Shown here: positions 28,026-35,622 of the stretch, piece after piece
Layout of the letters: the number at the start of each line of letters is the position of its first letter
How positions within the stretch are numbered: position 1 is the stretch's first letter
Assembly (NCBI GenBank): GCA_017464305.1
Contig: JAFUDS010000013.1
Location: 1-52,419, forward strand
Direction of reading: 5' to 3'
DNA from: Clostridia bacterium
GTDB lineage: Bacteria > Bacillota > Clostridia > Christensenellales > Aristaeellaceae
Length of the DNA stretch: 52,419 bases
Notes under the pieces: model-generated
What the model saw: the letters and a program-made list of their open reading frames with translations, nothing else
What the model was told of the DNA's origin: nothing
The model's database searches: none
Program-made: the position numbers and the translations under genes

Positions 28026-29436
28026 CTGTCTTCCTTTCCTCCCTCGTCATGGATCGCATGGCCAACAGCATCAATAGATTCCGCAGCTGAATGTTCAGGC
28101 AGTTGTTGATCTGGGTCATGGCGTTCAGCGTACCCAGGGTGACCCAAACATATTGGTCCGGGTCGAATCCGATTTCCGCCCTTGAAAGCAGAATCACATT
28201 CCGATTCTGCTCATGATAGAACCGGCCCCCCTCCTCCGAGAGGGCCACATCCGTCAAAACGCCATCCTTTTTAGCCAGCTGGTTGAAGAAATATTGGGCA
28301 ACGCTGTCCCGGTGATGCGCCTGGCCAGGCTCCTCCTGCACGGAGGGTCCCAGCTCCGCCCCGTCGAAGCAGCCCATCTCTGGTTTTACGCGGACCAGCG
28401 CTTCATATCGACCTTCCCGGACCCGGCAGATCAGGCCGAAGGTGGCCTGCCCCAGGGCCGCAAAAAGGGGCTGATTCCACCGGGTGACCTCCCGCCCCTC
28501 AATGTTCAGTTGACAGAAAATCAGCTGGAAGGGGTATCCCTGCCGATGGCGGAAAGCGCCCTCTGCAAAGGACCAATCCGGCAGGGAAAGCAGGGGGACC
28601 AGATGACGCGCCGGAGCGTGGAACATCTTATAATTATTCATTCGAAGATAGATTTCGGTCATATCCTCATGGCGAATGGCGCGCATAGAATTCGCGAAGG
28701 GGGAAGCATATCCGCCGACGCTGTCCATCATGAATACATAGGGAAGGCAACTAAGCACCGTCCGGGTATCCATGTTGACCAGATTATCCCGCCGCATGCA
28801 TGCCCGAATTTGATCCAGGGTCATCCAGCGGTGGGAGGGCAGCTCCGGCACCTCCTCTTCCGTTTTAATGATCACATTTCGATTCCGCTTCCCCCAGAAT
28901 CGGGAGGATTGTTCCGACTGGATTTGATCCACCAGGATATCCTCCCGGCGCATGTGCTGGAACAGGGAAAGATAGGGCGGCTCCTTGCCGCCGTGGCGGC
29001 GGGTAAAGTTGCTCTTCGTGGCTTGAAGGGTAGGGGAAATCTGAACATAATTGATGTTCCCTGGCTCGATTTTTGCCTGCATTAAAAAATGCCATACCCC
29101 GCCGAACCTTCGGCACACGATGCCCAGATAGCCAATTTCCGGCTGCAGAATGATGGGCTGGGACTGCTCGTCTCCTTCCAGATCCCGGGAGACCATGCCG
29201 CCGATGCGGAAAAAGCTGCCCTCGGGATTTCGGATGACGCCCTCGGAATGATCATAGTACCAGGGCTGACAGGCTTCCAGGGGAATTTGATTGATCTGGA
29301 TATGCTGACTTTTCTTGCGGTCCTCCAGCCAGTCGAGAATCTCGGAGAAGGAGTGCAGCGGCGTTTCCTGCGCCGCGATTTCAGCGATGCCCTCAAAGCC
29401 TTGAATCCATCGACCTATGCCTGTTCTTGCTTCCAT
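28009..29436 (-). CDS. NDP-hexose 2,3-dehydratase
   Basis: A 475-residue member of the NDP-hexose 2,3-dehydratase family (TylX3, SpnO, EvaA type), which removes water from C2-C3 of dTDP-4-keto-6-deoxyglucose and opens routes to 2-deoxygenated sugars. The family's tandem-domain structure is visible. Repeat one (about 50-215) has SFFRIGG, the segment QPEIGYLGIV, FLMQAKIEPGN, QISPTLQATKSN and the HGG turn. Repeat two (about 285-450) has the equivalent FQLIFCQLN and ALVRVKPEMG. These enzymes are known mainly from antibiotic glycosylation, so finding one in a Clostridia surface-glycan locus is notable. It is nine bases downstream of the GtrB-like gene. Confidence 0.92.
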   Translation of the reverse strand: MEARTGIGRWIQGFEGIAEIAAQETPLHSFSEILDWLEDRKKSQHIQINQIPLEACQPWYYDHSEGVIRNPEGSFFRIGGMVSRDLEGDEQSQPIILQPEIGYLGIVCRRFGGVWHFLMQAKIEPGNINYVQISPTLQATKSNFTRRHGGKEPPYLSLFQHMRREDILVDQIQSEQSSRFWGKRNRNVIIKTEEEVPELPSHRWMTLDQIRACMRRDNLVNMDTRTVLSCLPYVFMMDSVGGYASPFANSMRAIRHEDMTEIYLRMNNYKMFHAPARHLVPLLSLPDWSFAEGAFRHRQGYPFQLIFCQLNIEGREVTRWNQPLFAALGQATFGLICRVREGRYEALVRVKPEMGCFDGAELGPSVQEEPGQAHHRDSVAQYFFNQLAKKDGVLTDVALSEEGGRFYHEQNRNVILLSRAEIGFDPDQYVWVTLGTLNAMTQINNCLNIQLRNLLMLLAMRSMTREERKTDDTDQ

Positions 29437-29445
29437 CGGCTTGCC

Positions 29446-30432
29446 TCACTCTTCCTGCCCGTCCATTACTTCATCAATGACGTACAGCGGGCGTTTTCGA
29501 GTTTCATCCAGATTGCGCCACAGATATTCCCCCAGCACCCCCATCATCACCATCTGGAAGCTGGAGGTTAGCAGCACCGCCAGCATGACAGAAGCCCAGC
29601 CCGCGGGAGTATGGTTGATGATTTTATCAAAGATGACATACACGCCGAAGATCAGGGAAATGAGCCCCACCAGCAGCCCGGCGCCTGTCAGGAAGCGAAT
29701 GGGCTTATGGGAAAAGACGATGAAGGTATCCACAAACAGATTGATGCGCTTGGAATAGGTCCACATGGATACACCCTTTTCCCGATCCTTTTGATCATAT
29801 TCAATGATGGTGGGCCGATAGCCCAGCCAGATCAGCTGCAGATAGATGCTGGAGTTCTTTTCCTGCATGCGCACCAGCTCCTGCGCCACTTTCCGGTCAA
29901 TGAGGAAAAAATCAAAGCCTCGTTCCGGATAATCCGGGATGACCCATTTGCGAATCAACCGATAATAGGTATCCGCGAACCAGTTTTTCAGCCGGGAGCC
30001 CTCCCGGCCGCCGCGCACGGCCAAATTGACCTTGTTCCCCTGTTGCCAGGAGGCTACCAAATGAGGAATCAGAGAAGGCGGGTCCTGCAGATCGGCGCAG
30101 ATGACGGCGATGGCCTCCCCCCGGGCGACAGAGAGCCCAGCCACCACGGCGCGAAATTCGCCGAAATTGCGGGAGAGCTTGACGATGCGAATCCGCGGAT
30201 CCTGCCGCTGCAGCCGCTGGGCCACCCCCAAGGTGTTATCCCCGGAGCCATCGTCCACCAGGATCCATTCCCAGTCGAATTCCGGCAGGAGATCAAACAC
30301 GGTGGCTTTGATTTCGGCATAGGTGTCATCCAGGTTCTTTTCGTTGAAGTAACACGGGGTGACAATGGACATCCTTTTCTTGGCACCGCCGGCGTCGAGA
30401 ACCGATGGACTCTTGGTTGTAACTGCTGGCAT
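29446..30432 (-). CDS. GtrB/DPM1-like polyprenyl-phosphate glycosyltransferase
   Basis: A 328-residue GT2 enzyme with two C-terminal membrane helices (about 245-265 and 278-305), the GtrB/ArnC layout. Nucleotide-binding motifs are LVDDGSGDNT (59-68) and CADLQDPP, and the acceptor loop has KWVIPDYPERGFDFFLIDRK. It should move a sugar from a nucleotide to undecaprenyl phosphate at the inner face, giving the donor used by outer-face GT-C enzymes such as the GtrII-like protein. AAAGGAG lies nine bases before the ATG at 30432; M21 is an alternative start. It is the first gene of the minus-strand operon. Confidence 0.92.
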   Translation of the reverse strand: MPAVTTKSPSVLDAGGAKKRMSIVTPCYFNEKNLDDTYAEIKATVFDLLPEFDWEWILVDDGSGDNTLGVAQRLQRQDPRIRIVKLSRNFGEFRAVVAGLSVARGEAIAVICADLQDPPSLIPHLVASWQQGNKVNLAVRGGREGSRLKNWFADTYYRLIRKWVIPDYPERGFDFFLIDRKVAQELVRMQEKNSSIYLQLIWLGYRPTIIEYDQKDREKGVSMWTYSKRINLFVDTFIVFSHKPIRFLTGAGLLVGLISLIFGVYVIFDKIINHTPAGWASVMLAVLLTSSFQMVMMGVLGEYLWRNLDETRKRPLYVIDEVMDGQEE

Positions 30433-30489
30433 CCCCCTGCGCTCCTTTCGGCTGGCTTCCTCTTTTGCTGCGCCCTTCTTTCCATTCTA

Positions 30490-30518
30490 ATGCTACCATA
30501 AACGGCGGGGTTTTTCAA
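30490..30518 (-). promoter_or_regulatory. Promoter of the minus-strand aminosugar operon
   Basis: On the minus strand, TTGAAA (30518-30513), a 17-base spacer and TAGCAT (30495-30490), about 55 bases before the GtrB-like ATG. The gap 30433-30755 (323 bases) between the two divergent operons holds this promoter, the opposing one at 30610-30638 and a small possible reading frame. Confidence 0.55.
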
Positions 30519-30609
30519 TCGACATTCCCACAAGAGACGGGCAAGGTGTATGCCTGCGCAAATGACTGGATCATCTACCCGTGATCATGTTTTTTTTGAA
30601 GGGTGTATC

Positions 30610-30638
30610 TTGAACAAAAGGATATTCAGTTGTATATT
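30610..30638 (+). promoter_or_regulatory. Promoter of the plus-strand DUF2142 gene
   Basis: TTGAAC (30610-30615), a 17-base spacer and TATATT (30633-30638). It would give a leader of about 110 bases, including a short CGGCT/AGCCG hairpin at 30723-30735 just ahead of the GGAGG site. It overlaps the possible small reading frame at 30610-30741, so only one of the two readings may be right. Confidence 0.5.
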
Positions 30639-30741
30639 CCTTGTGATGGCTGGGGGATGCTTGTGTTTCGCCGCGTCCCACGGACGGGAGAGCAGTTCAT
30701 TTCCCGGATACAGAGAAATTGGCGGCTTCGAGCCGATGTAG
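30610..30741 (+). CDS. Possible small membrane or secreted peptide (43 residues)
   Basis: A TTG-initiated frame with GAAGGG seven bases upstream encodes a short peptide that begins MNKRIFSCIFLVMAGGC: two basic residues, a hydrophobic stretch, then a Cys, like a signal or lipoprotein leader. Its TAG stop abuts the GGAGG of the next gene, an arrangement that suits translational coupling. Against it, the start coincides with a good promoter -35 element and the C-terminal half has no recognisable feature. I have no family match. Treat it as a candidate only. Confidence 0.25.
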   Translation: MNKRIFSCIFLVMAGGCLCFAASHGRESSSFPGYREIGGFEPM

Positions 30742-30755
30742 GAGGATGGAGTGGG

Positions 30756-32801
30756 ATGAAAGAGTGGATGCTGCGCAGCGCTGCAGGCTTGGCCGCGATG
30801 GTATTGTTAATCCTTTTCTTTGCCGTGCCCACGGGGGAAGAAAACTATATCTATGGCTCCGTCTATGATGGCCGGGCTAAATATGAGCTGGCCGCCGGAG
30901 AAAGCGTGAGCTGGGAATGGGCCCCGGAGGAGGAGGGGACCAGCGAATTTACCCTTCGGGCGCATGGGGCAAAAAACGCGCCAGAGCTGGAGCTGAATCT
31001 GGTGGTGGAATCACTGGACGGGGAGGAGATTCTTTCCGCGGCTACAGCCATTTCCGAATTGAACGAGGAGGGTGATTGGACCATTCAGGGTCTCTTTCAC
31101 GCTGGAACCATCTATCGAATCAGCTTGAGTGCTGGCGGCGAGGGAAGCATCAAACTGAGAGGAACGGAGGAGGAGGGATTTAAGCCCTCCATGAATTGGG
31201 CAAAGAAGACCCTGAACAGATACGGCACGCTGCTGTATCTGGCGATTGGCTTTGGCTTGCTTTCAATTCTTCCGCTTCCCGCCCGACGGAAGAGCGGTGG
31301 ACGGGTGAGACGCTTCCTGCTGGTTGCCGTCTTGTTTTTCCTCTCTACCCTCTGGTTTGTGCAGACGTTGGGAATCCCCCAGGCATATTCCTTAGACGAG
31401 GCTGTTGTTTTTGCCTGGTGCCTGCACTATGGCGCCTGGATCTACCTGACGGTTATGGGAAAGCTGCTGTTTGGTACGGATCTGCCCCTGGAAAAGAAGG
31501 CAGCCATCGGAGCAATCATGTTGGGAATCCTTTTCATGTTTGCCATTACGCCCAACGCGGGTCCGGACGAATCCTCTCATTTTGATGATTCCTATGGGGT
31601 TTCCAATTACCTCCTTTTTCAGCCAAACAAGGCGGAGGGGAATGCACTGGAATTCGACGTGGATGGCCAATGGGAGGCGAACTTTAACTCGCCGACAAAA
31701 TACGCACAGATTGTCCAAAGACTGTTTGAACCGCGGGGAGCGGACGAGACCAAGATTAACTGGGTTCCTACCTCCTTTTCTTATCCTTTGATGTTCCTCC
31801 CCCAGGCGTTGGGCTTGGCGGTGGGAAGGCTCCTGCGGGTAAACCCACTTTGGCTATACTATTTGGGCCGTTTCTTCAATTTACTGTTTTATGCGCTGTG
31901 TGTTTATCTGGCAGTCCGCGCCGTGCCCAGAAAGAAGGAGCTGTTTTTCGGAATCGGATTGCTGCCCATGGCCATTCATCAGGCCGCCTCTTACTCCTAT
32001 GATGCCTTCACCAATGGTTTAGCCCTCCTGTGGACAGCCCTGGCGCTTCGCACCATCTGGCGGGAGACGCCCATGGAGAAAAAGGAATATCTATCCCTGA
32101 TCCTGGTGGGCGCGGTAATGGCTCCCTCCAAGGTTGTTTATATCATCCTGGCAGGGCTGCTGTTCCTGATTCCGAAGAAGAGATTCGTGCGATGGAATAA
32201 GCCCTTTTCCATTGGGGTGATGATCCTGACGATGGCGGTGATCCTGGCAGCCTTCTGGATTCCCTCGGCCAGAAGTGGTTCGGCGGTGCTGAAGAGCGGC
32301 TCGGATGTGTATACGCTGGAAACCATTCTGCGGGATCCGATCCATATTCTCCGAATCCTGTTCTATTCTGCAGAGGAGAATCTCCTGGAATGGCTGGCGG
32401 AGGCGACCGGCTTTGTCTTTTGCGGATATAGCCTGTGGATTGACGTCTATCTGCCTGTCGCTTACCTTCTTCTGCTGGTGGTTCTGTCTCAGAAAAAGGT
32501 CAGCGAGCCCGAGCTGGGCAGCCAGCCTTGGAACAGGGCGATGCTCCTCTTGATCATCTGTGGAGGAATTGTGCTGCTGGAAATGGTAGAAGTGTTGATC
32601 TGGACGCCAGTAGGCGCGAACCGGGTCTTTGGCATCCAGGGCAGATATTTTATCCCGCTGATGCCGGTGATTTTCCTGGCGCTGGAAACGAAATCCATCC
32701 AGAGAAGGGACGTCGTTGATGATCGGAAATTGCTTTGGGCGCTTGTTTTTCTGCATGCGATGACCATTGACCATATTCTGATGCAGACCTTCCATATCTG
32801 A
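30756..32801 (+). CDS. DUF2142 family membrane protein with N-terminal extracytoplasmic domain
   Basis: A 681-residue protein: one N-terminal membrane helix (about 5-25), an outer beta-rich domain (about 30-145, ending SAGGEGSIKLRG), then about 12 membrane helices. The DUF2142 signature NAGPDESSHFDDSY and later AASYSYDAFTNG are clear. The family belongs to the GT-C-like group, so an outer-face sugar transferase is the likely role, without direct evidence. I start at ATG 30756, with GGAGG ten bases upstream, not at the in-frame codon 30603, which would put 51 unlikely residues before the first helix. The same two-part architecture recurs in 35623-37446. Confidence 0.8.
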   Translation: MKEWMLRSAAGLAAMVLLILFFAVPTGEENYIYGSVYDGRAKYELAAGESVSWEWAPEEEGTSEFTLRAHGAKNAPELELNLVVESLDGEEILSAATAISELNEEGDWTIQGLFHAGTIYRISLSAGGEGSIKLRGTEEEGFKPSMNWAKKTLNRYGTLLYLAIGFGLLSILPLPARRKSGGRVRRFLLVAVLFFLSTLWFVQTLGIPQAYSLDEAVVFAWCLHYGAWIYLTVMGKLLFGTDLPLEKKAAIGAIMLGILFMFAITPNAGPDESSHFDDSYGVSNYLLFQPNKAEGNALEFDVDGQWEANFNSPTKYAQIVQRLFEPRGADETKINWVPTSFSYPLMFLPQALGLAVGRLLRVNPLWLYYLGRFFNLLFYALCVYLAVRAVPRKKELFFGIGLLPMAIHQAASYSYDAFTNGLALLWTALALRTIWRETPMEKKEYLSLILVGAVMAPSKVVYIILAGLLFLIPKKRFVRWNKPFSIGVMILTMAVILAAFWIPSARSGSAVLKSGSDVYTLETILRDPIHILRILFYSAEENLLEWLAEATGFVFCGYSLWIDVYLPVAYLLLLVVLSQKKVSEPELGSQPWNRAMLLLIICGGIVLLEMVEVLIWTPVGANRVFGIQGRYFIPLMPVIFLALETKSIQRRDVVDDRKLLWALVFLHAMTIDHILMQTFHI

Positions 32802-32843
32802 TTTGAACAAGGGTGGCAACCCTGCTCGAAAACGGTGGATTTC

Positions 32844-32872
32844 TTGACAAAAGAGGGTATGGGCGGTAAACT
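32844..32872 (+). promoter_or_regulatory. SigmaA-type promoter before the FAD oxidoreductase gene
   Basis: TTGACA (32844-32849), a 17-base spacer and TAAACT (32867-32872), 86 bases before the start codon. A weak hairpin, AGGGT/ACCCT at 32810-32823, precedes it after the DUF2142 stop. Confidence 0.7.
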
Positions 32873-32958
32873 GAAGAGTGAGGTTTTCCGCCGCTTGGGA
32901 AGGCCTGTGGAAGCTGAAGAAAATCAGGAGGCGCAGGGCGACCTGCATTTGAAAAGGA

Positions 32959-34512
32959 ATGAAAAAAGCGCTGGTGATCGGGGCAGGCCCCGCGGGGCTG
33001 ACCGCGGCCTATGAGCTGCTGAATCAATCGGATGAATATGAAGTCACGGTGCTGGAGGAAAGCAATCAGGTAGGCGGCATTTCCAAGACCGTGGCCTACC
33101 ATGGCAACCGCATGGACATGGGCGGGCACCGGTTCTTTTCCAAGGTGCCGGAGGTGAACGACTGGTGGGAGCATATGCTGCCCACCCAGGGCGCCATGCC
33201 CCGGGACGATGTGCAGCTGGGACGGACCTCCCAGGTGAAGCCCGGCGGTCCGGATCCGGAGAAGACGGATCGGGTTATGCTGCGGCGGAACCGGTTGAGC
33301 CGGATCTTTTTCAACAGCAAGTTCTTTGATTATCCGGTGACCCTGAAGATGGAAACCATTCGGAATATGGGCTTGGGGACCACCATCGCCGTGGGCTTCT
33401 CCTATCTGAAAACGGCGTTCCACAAGCGGGAGGAGAAATCTCTGGAGGATTTCTATATCAATCGCTTTGGCAAGAAGCTCTACTCCATGTTCTTCGAGCA
33501 TTATACGGAGAATTTGTGGGGCCGCCATCCCAGCGAGATCGACCCTTCCTGGGGGGCTCAGCGGGTAAAGGGCCTCAGTATCCGGGCGGTGTTGAAGGAC
33601 ATCTTTGGAAAAATGTTCCACCGGAAGAACCGCAAGGTGGAAACCTCCCTGATTGAGGAATTTGCCTATCCGAAGCTGGGCCCGGGCCAGCTGTGGGAAA
33701 TTACGGCCAGCGAAGTGGAAAAGAAGGGCGGGAAGGTGCTGATGAACGCCCGGGTTGTGGGCTTGGTGAAGGAAGGCGACCGCCTGACGGGGGTCAAGGT
33801 GATTCGAGACGGTGGGACGGAGGTGCTGCCGGCGGATTGTGTCATTTCCTCCATGCCCTTGAAGGATCTGGTGCATGGCATGAACGATGTGCCCGGCCGG
33901 ATTCGGGACATCGCGGAGGGCTTGCCCTATCGGGATTATATGACCGTGGGCGTGCTGATTCCCCGGCTGAAGCTGGAGAACAAGACGAAGACCAAGACCA
34001 TCGGGAACATCGTTCCGGATAACTGGGTCTATGTTCACGACCGCCATGTTCAGATGGGCCGCTTCCAGATCTACAACAACTGGTCTCCCTACATGGTGAA
34101 GGACCTGGAGCACACGGTGTGGATGGGGCTGGAATACTTCTGCAACGAGGGAGACCAGATGTGGTCCATGTCAGACGAAGCCTTTGGCCGGATGGGCATC
34201 CACGAAATGGTGGAGCTGGGGCTCATCGACCGGGAGGATGAGGTGCTGGATTTCCATGTGGAACGGGTAAAAAAGGCCTACCCCGCTTATTTCGATTCCT
34301 ACGAGTATATCGACGAGCTGCGGACCTGGCTGGATCAGGTGGAAAACCTGTATTGCGTCGGCCGGAATGGGCAGCATCGCTACAACAACATTGACCATAG
34401 CATGTGCACCTCCTTTGAGGCGGTGAAGAACATTCTTTCCGGCGAAAAGAGCAAGGATAACATCTGGAGCGTGAACACGGAGCAGGAGTACCACGAGGTG
34501 GGCAAGTCCTGA
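32959..34512 (+). CDS. FAD-dependent oxidoreductase (amine oxidase / UDP-galactopyranose mutase-like)
   Basis: A 517-residue flavoprotein. The dinucleotide-binding motif is at the extreme N-terminus ([16 protein letters not shown]), followed by [12 protein letters not shown] and [10 protein letters not shown], a motif shared by NAD(P)/FAD-dependent proteins in exopolysaccharide loci and reminiscent of UDP-galactopyranose mutase. The C-terminal [15 protein letters not shown] segment closes the flavin site. The reaction is unknown; oxidation or ring isomerisation of a sugar intermediate is plausible. The ribosome site is unusual: AAGGA touches the ATG directly, but the fold requires this start. 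The radical SAM gene follows after 12 bases. Confidence 0.85.
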   Translation: MKKALVIGAGPAGLTAAYELLNQSDEYEVTVLEESNQVGGISKTVAYHGNRMDMGGHRFFSKVPEVNDWWEHMLPTQGAMPRDDVQLGRTSQVKPGGPDPEKTDRVMLRRNRLSRIFFNSKFFDYPVTLKMETIRNMGLGTTIAVGFSYLKTAFHKREEKSLEDFYINRFGKKLYSMFFEHYTENLWGRHPSEIDPSWGAQRVKGLSIRAVLKDIFGKMFHRKNRKVETSLIEEFAYPKLGPGQLWEITASEVEKKGGKVLMNARVVGLVKEGDRLTGVKVIRDGGTEVLPADCVISSMPLKDLVHGMNDVPGRIRDIAEGLPYRDYMTVGVLIPRLKLENKTKTKTIGNIVPDNWVYVHDRHVQMGRFQIYNNWSPYMVKDLEHTVWMGLEYFCNEGDQMWSMSDEAFGRMGIHEMVELGLIDREDEVLDFHVERVKKAYPAYFDSYEYIDELRTWLDQVENLYCVGRNGQHRYNNIDHSMCTSFEAVKNILSGEKSKDNIWSVNTEQEYHEVGKS

Positions 34513-34524
34513 GGGGGAGATTTC

Positions 34525-35523
34525 ATGGCGATTCGAATCAGCAGTTTTCTGGGGAAGTTTGGCTTCTGGGCGCGGGTGAAGTTTCCCAAGGTTTCCAGCG
34601 AAGCCTATTTAAAGCTGCAGTTTATTACCCGCAGCAAGATGCAGAAAAAATATACGGATTATTTTCTGAGCCAGGCAGAAGCGCCCATGCCCAATGTGGT
34701 AAATATCGAAACCATAAACCGGTGCAATTCTACCTGCGCCTTCTGCACGGCGAACATTCACGCCGAGAAGCGGCCCTTCCAGCTGATGGACATGGATCTG
34801 TACAAGTCCATCATCGACCAGCTGGCAGAGTGGGGATACAAGGGGCACTTGACCCTGTACGGCAACAACGAGCCGCTGTTGGATAAGCGGATCGTGGAGA
34901 TGCATAAGTATGCCCGGGAAAAGCTGCCGGAGAGCTTCATCTTCATGTCCACCAATGGCCTGATCCTGAACATGGACCGGCTGAAGGCGCTGCAGCCCTA
35001 TCTGGATCAGCTGATCATCAATAACTACGCCAATGAGTATAAGCTGCACAAGAATATTCAGGCCATCTATGATTACGCCAAGGCCCATCCGGCGGAGTTT
35101 GAAGGGATTGACATCGTCATTCAGATGCGGTATCTGCAGGAGGTGCTGACCAATCGGGCTGGCTCCGCGCCCAACAAGCAGGCGACGGAGAAGGTGATTA
35201 CGGAAACCTGCCTGTTGCCCTTTACGGATATGTGGATCATGCCCAACGGCAAGGCGGGACTGTGCTGCTGCGATAATTATGAGGTGACGGACTTCGGGGA
35301 TCTGCACACCATGACCCTGAAGGAATGCTGGGACAATCCCAAGCTGCGGAAGGCCCGGGAGGATATCGCCGCCGGCCGGCAGAACTATCCCTTCTGCAAG
35401 CATTGCGACTTCATCGACGCGGGCTTCCGGATGACGCTGGTGAAGCATATCCTGGCGGGGAATCAGGAGGCGGCGAACCGCTCCGGCGGGGACGAAAAGA
35501 ATCGCCTGAAGGACAGAAGATAA
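34525..35523 (+). CDS. Radical SAM/SPASM domain protein
   Basis: A 332-residue radical S-adenosylmethionine enzyme. The cluster-binding motif CNSTCAFC places cysteines at 67, 71 and 74 (CX3CX2C). A later AGLCCCDNYEV, ECWDN and FCKHCDF pattern fits a C-terminal SPASM-type domain binding auxiliary Fe-S clusters. GNNEPLLD resembles the GEPLL motif of the family. It is co-transcribed with the FAD oxidoreductase, so the two may modify the same sugar or lipid. No precursor peptide is visible nearby, which argues against a RiPP role. The start follows GGGGGAGA. Confidence 0.9.
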   Translation: MAIRISSFLGKFGFWARVKFPKVSSEAYLKLQFITRSKMQKKYTDYFLSQAEAPMPNVVNIETINRCNSTCAFCTANIHAEKRPFQLMDMDLYKSIIDQLAEWGYKGHLTLYGNNEPLLDKRIVEMHKYAREKLPESFIFMSTNGLILNMDRLKALQPYLDQLIINNYANEYKLHKNIQAIYDYAKAHPAEFEGIDIVIQMRYLQEVLTNRAGSAPNKQATEKVITETCLLPFTDMWIMPNGKAGLCCCDNYEVTDFGDLHTMTLKECWDNPKLRKAREDIAAGRQNYPFCKHCDFIDAGFRMTLVKHILAGNQEAANRSGGDEKNRLKDRR

Positions 35524-35539
35524 GTAAGCATCATCATCT

Positions 35540-35573
35540 GAAATCGGGAAGGAGCGGCCTCCTTTCCGATTTC
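35540..35573 (+). terminator. Long hairpin after the radical SAM gene, probable terminator
   Basis: A 15-pair stem: GAAATCGGGAAGGAG (35540-35554) with CTCCTTTCCGATTTC (35559-35573), including one G-T pair, and a four-base loop. The only T-run (GATTTC) is inside the stem, so termination may be partial. Confidence 0.6.
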
Positions 35574-35622
35574 GGCATATGATCCGGGTGCAACCCGCCT
35601 TTGAGGAGAAGCGAAGAGAAGG

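Noticed and set aside
30603-30755. A 51-residue N-terminal extension of the DUF2142 protein
   Set aside because: It precedes the natural membrane anchor and has no good ribosome site, while GGAGG sits in front of the ATG at 30756.
34525-35523. Radical SAM/SPASM gene as part of a RiPP cluster
   Set aside because: I found no short precursor-like gene, protease or exporter beside it. The neighbours are glycan genes.
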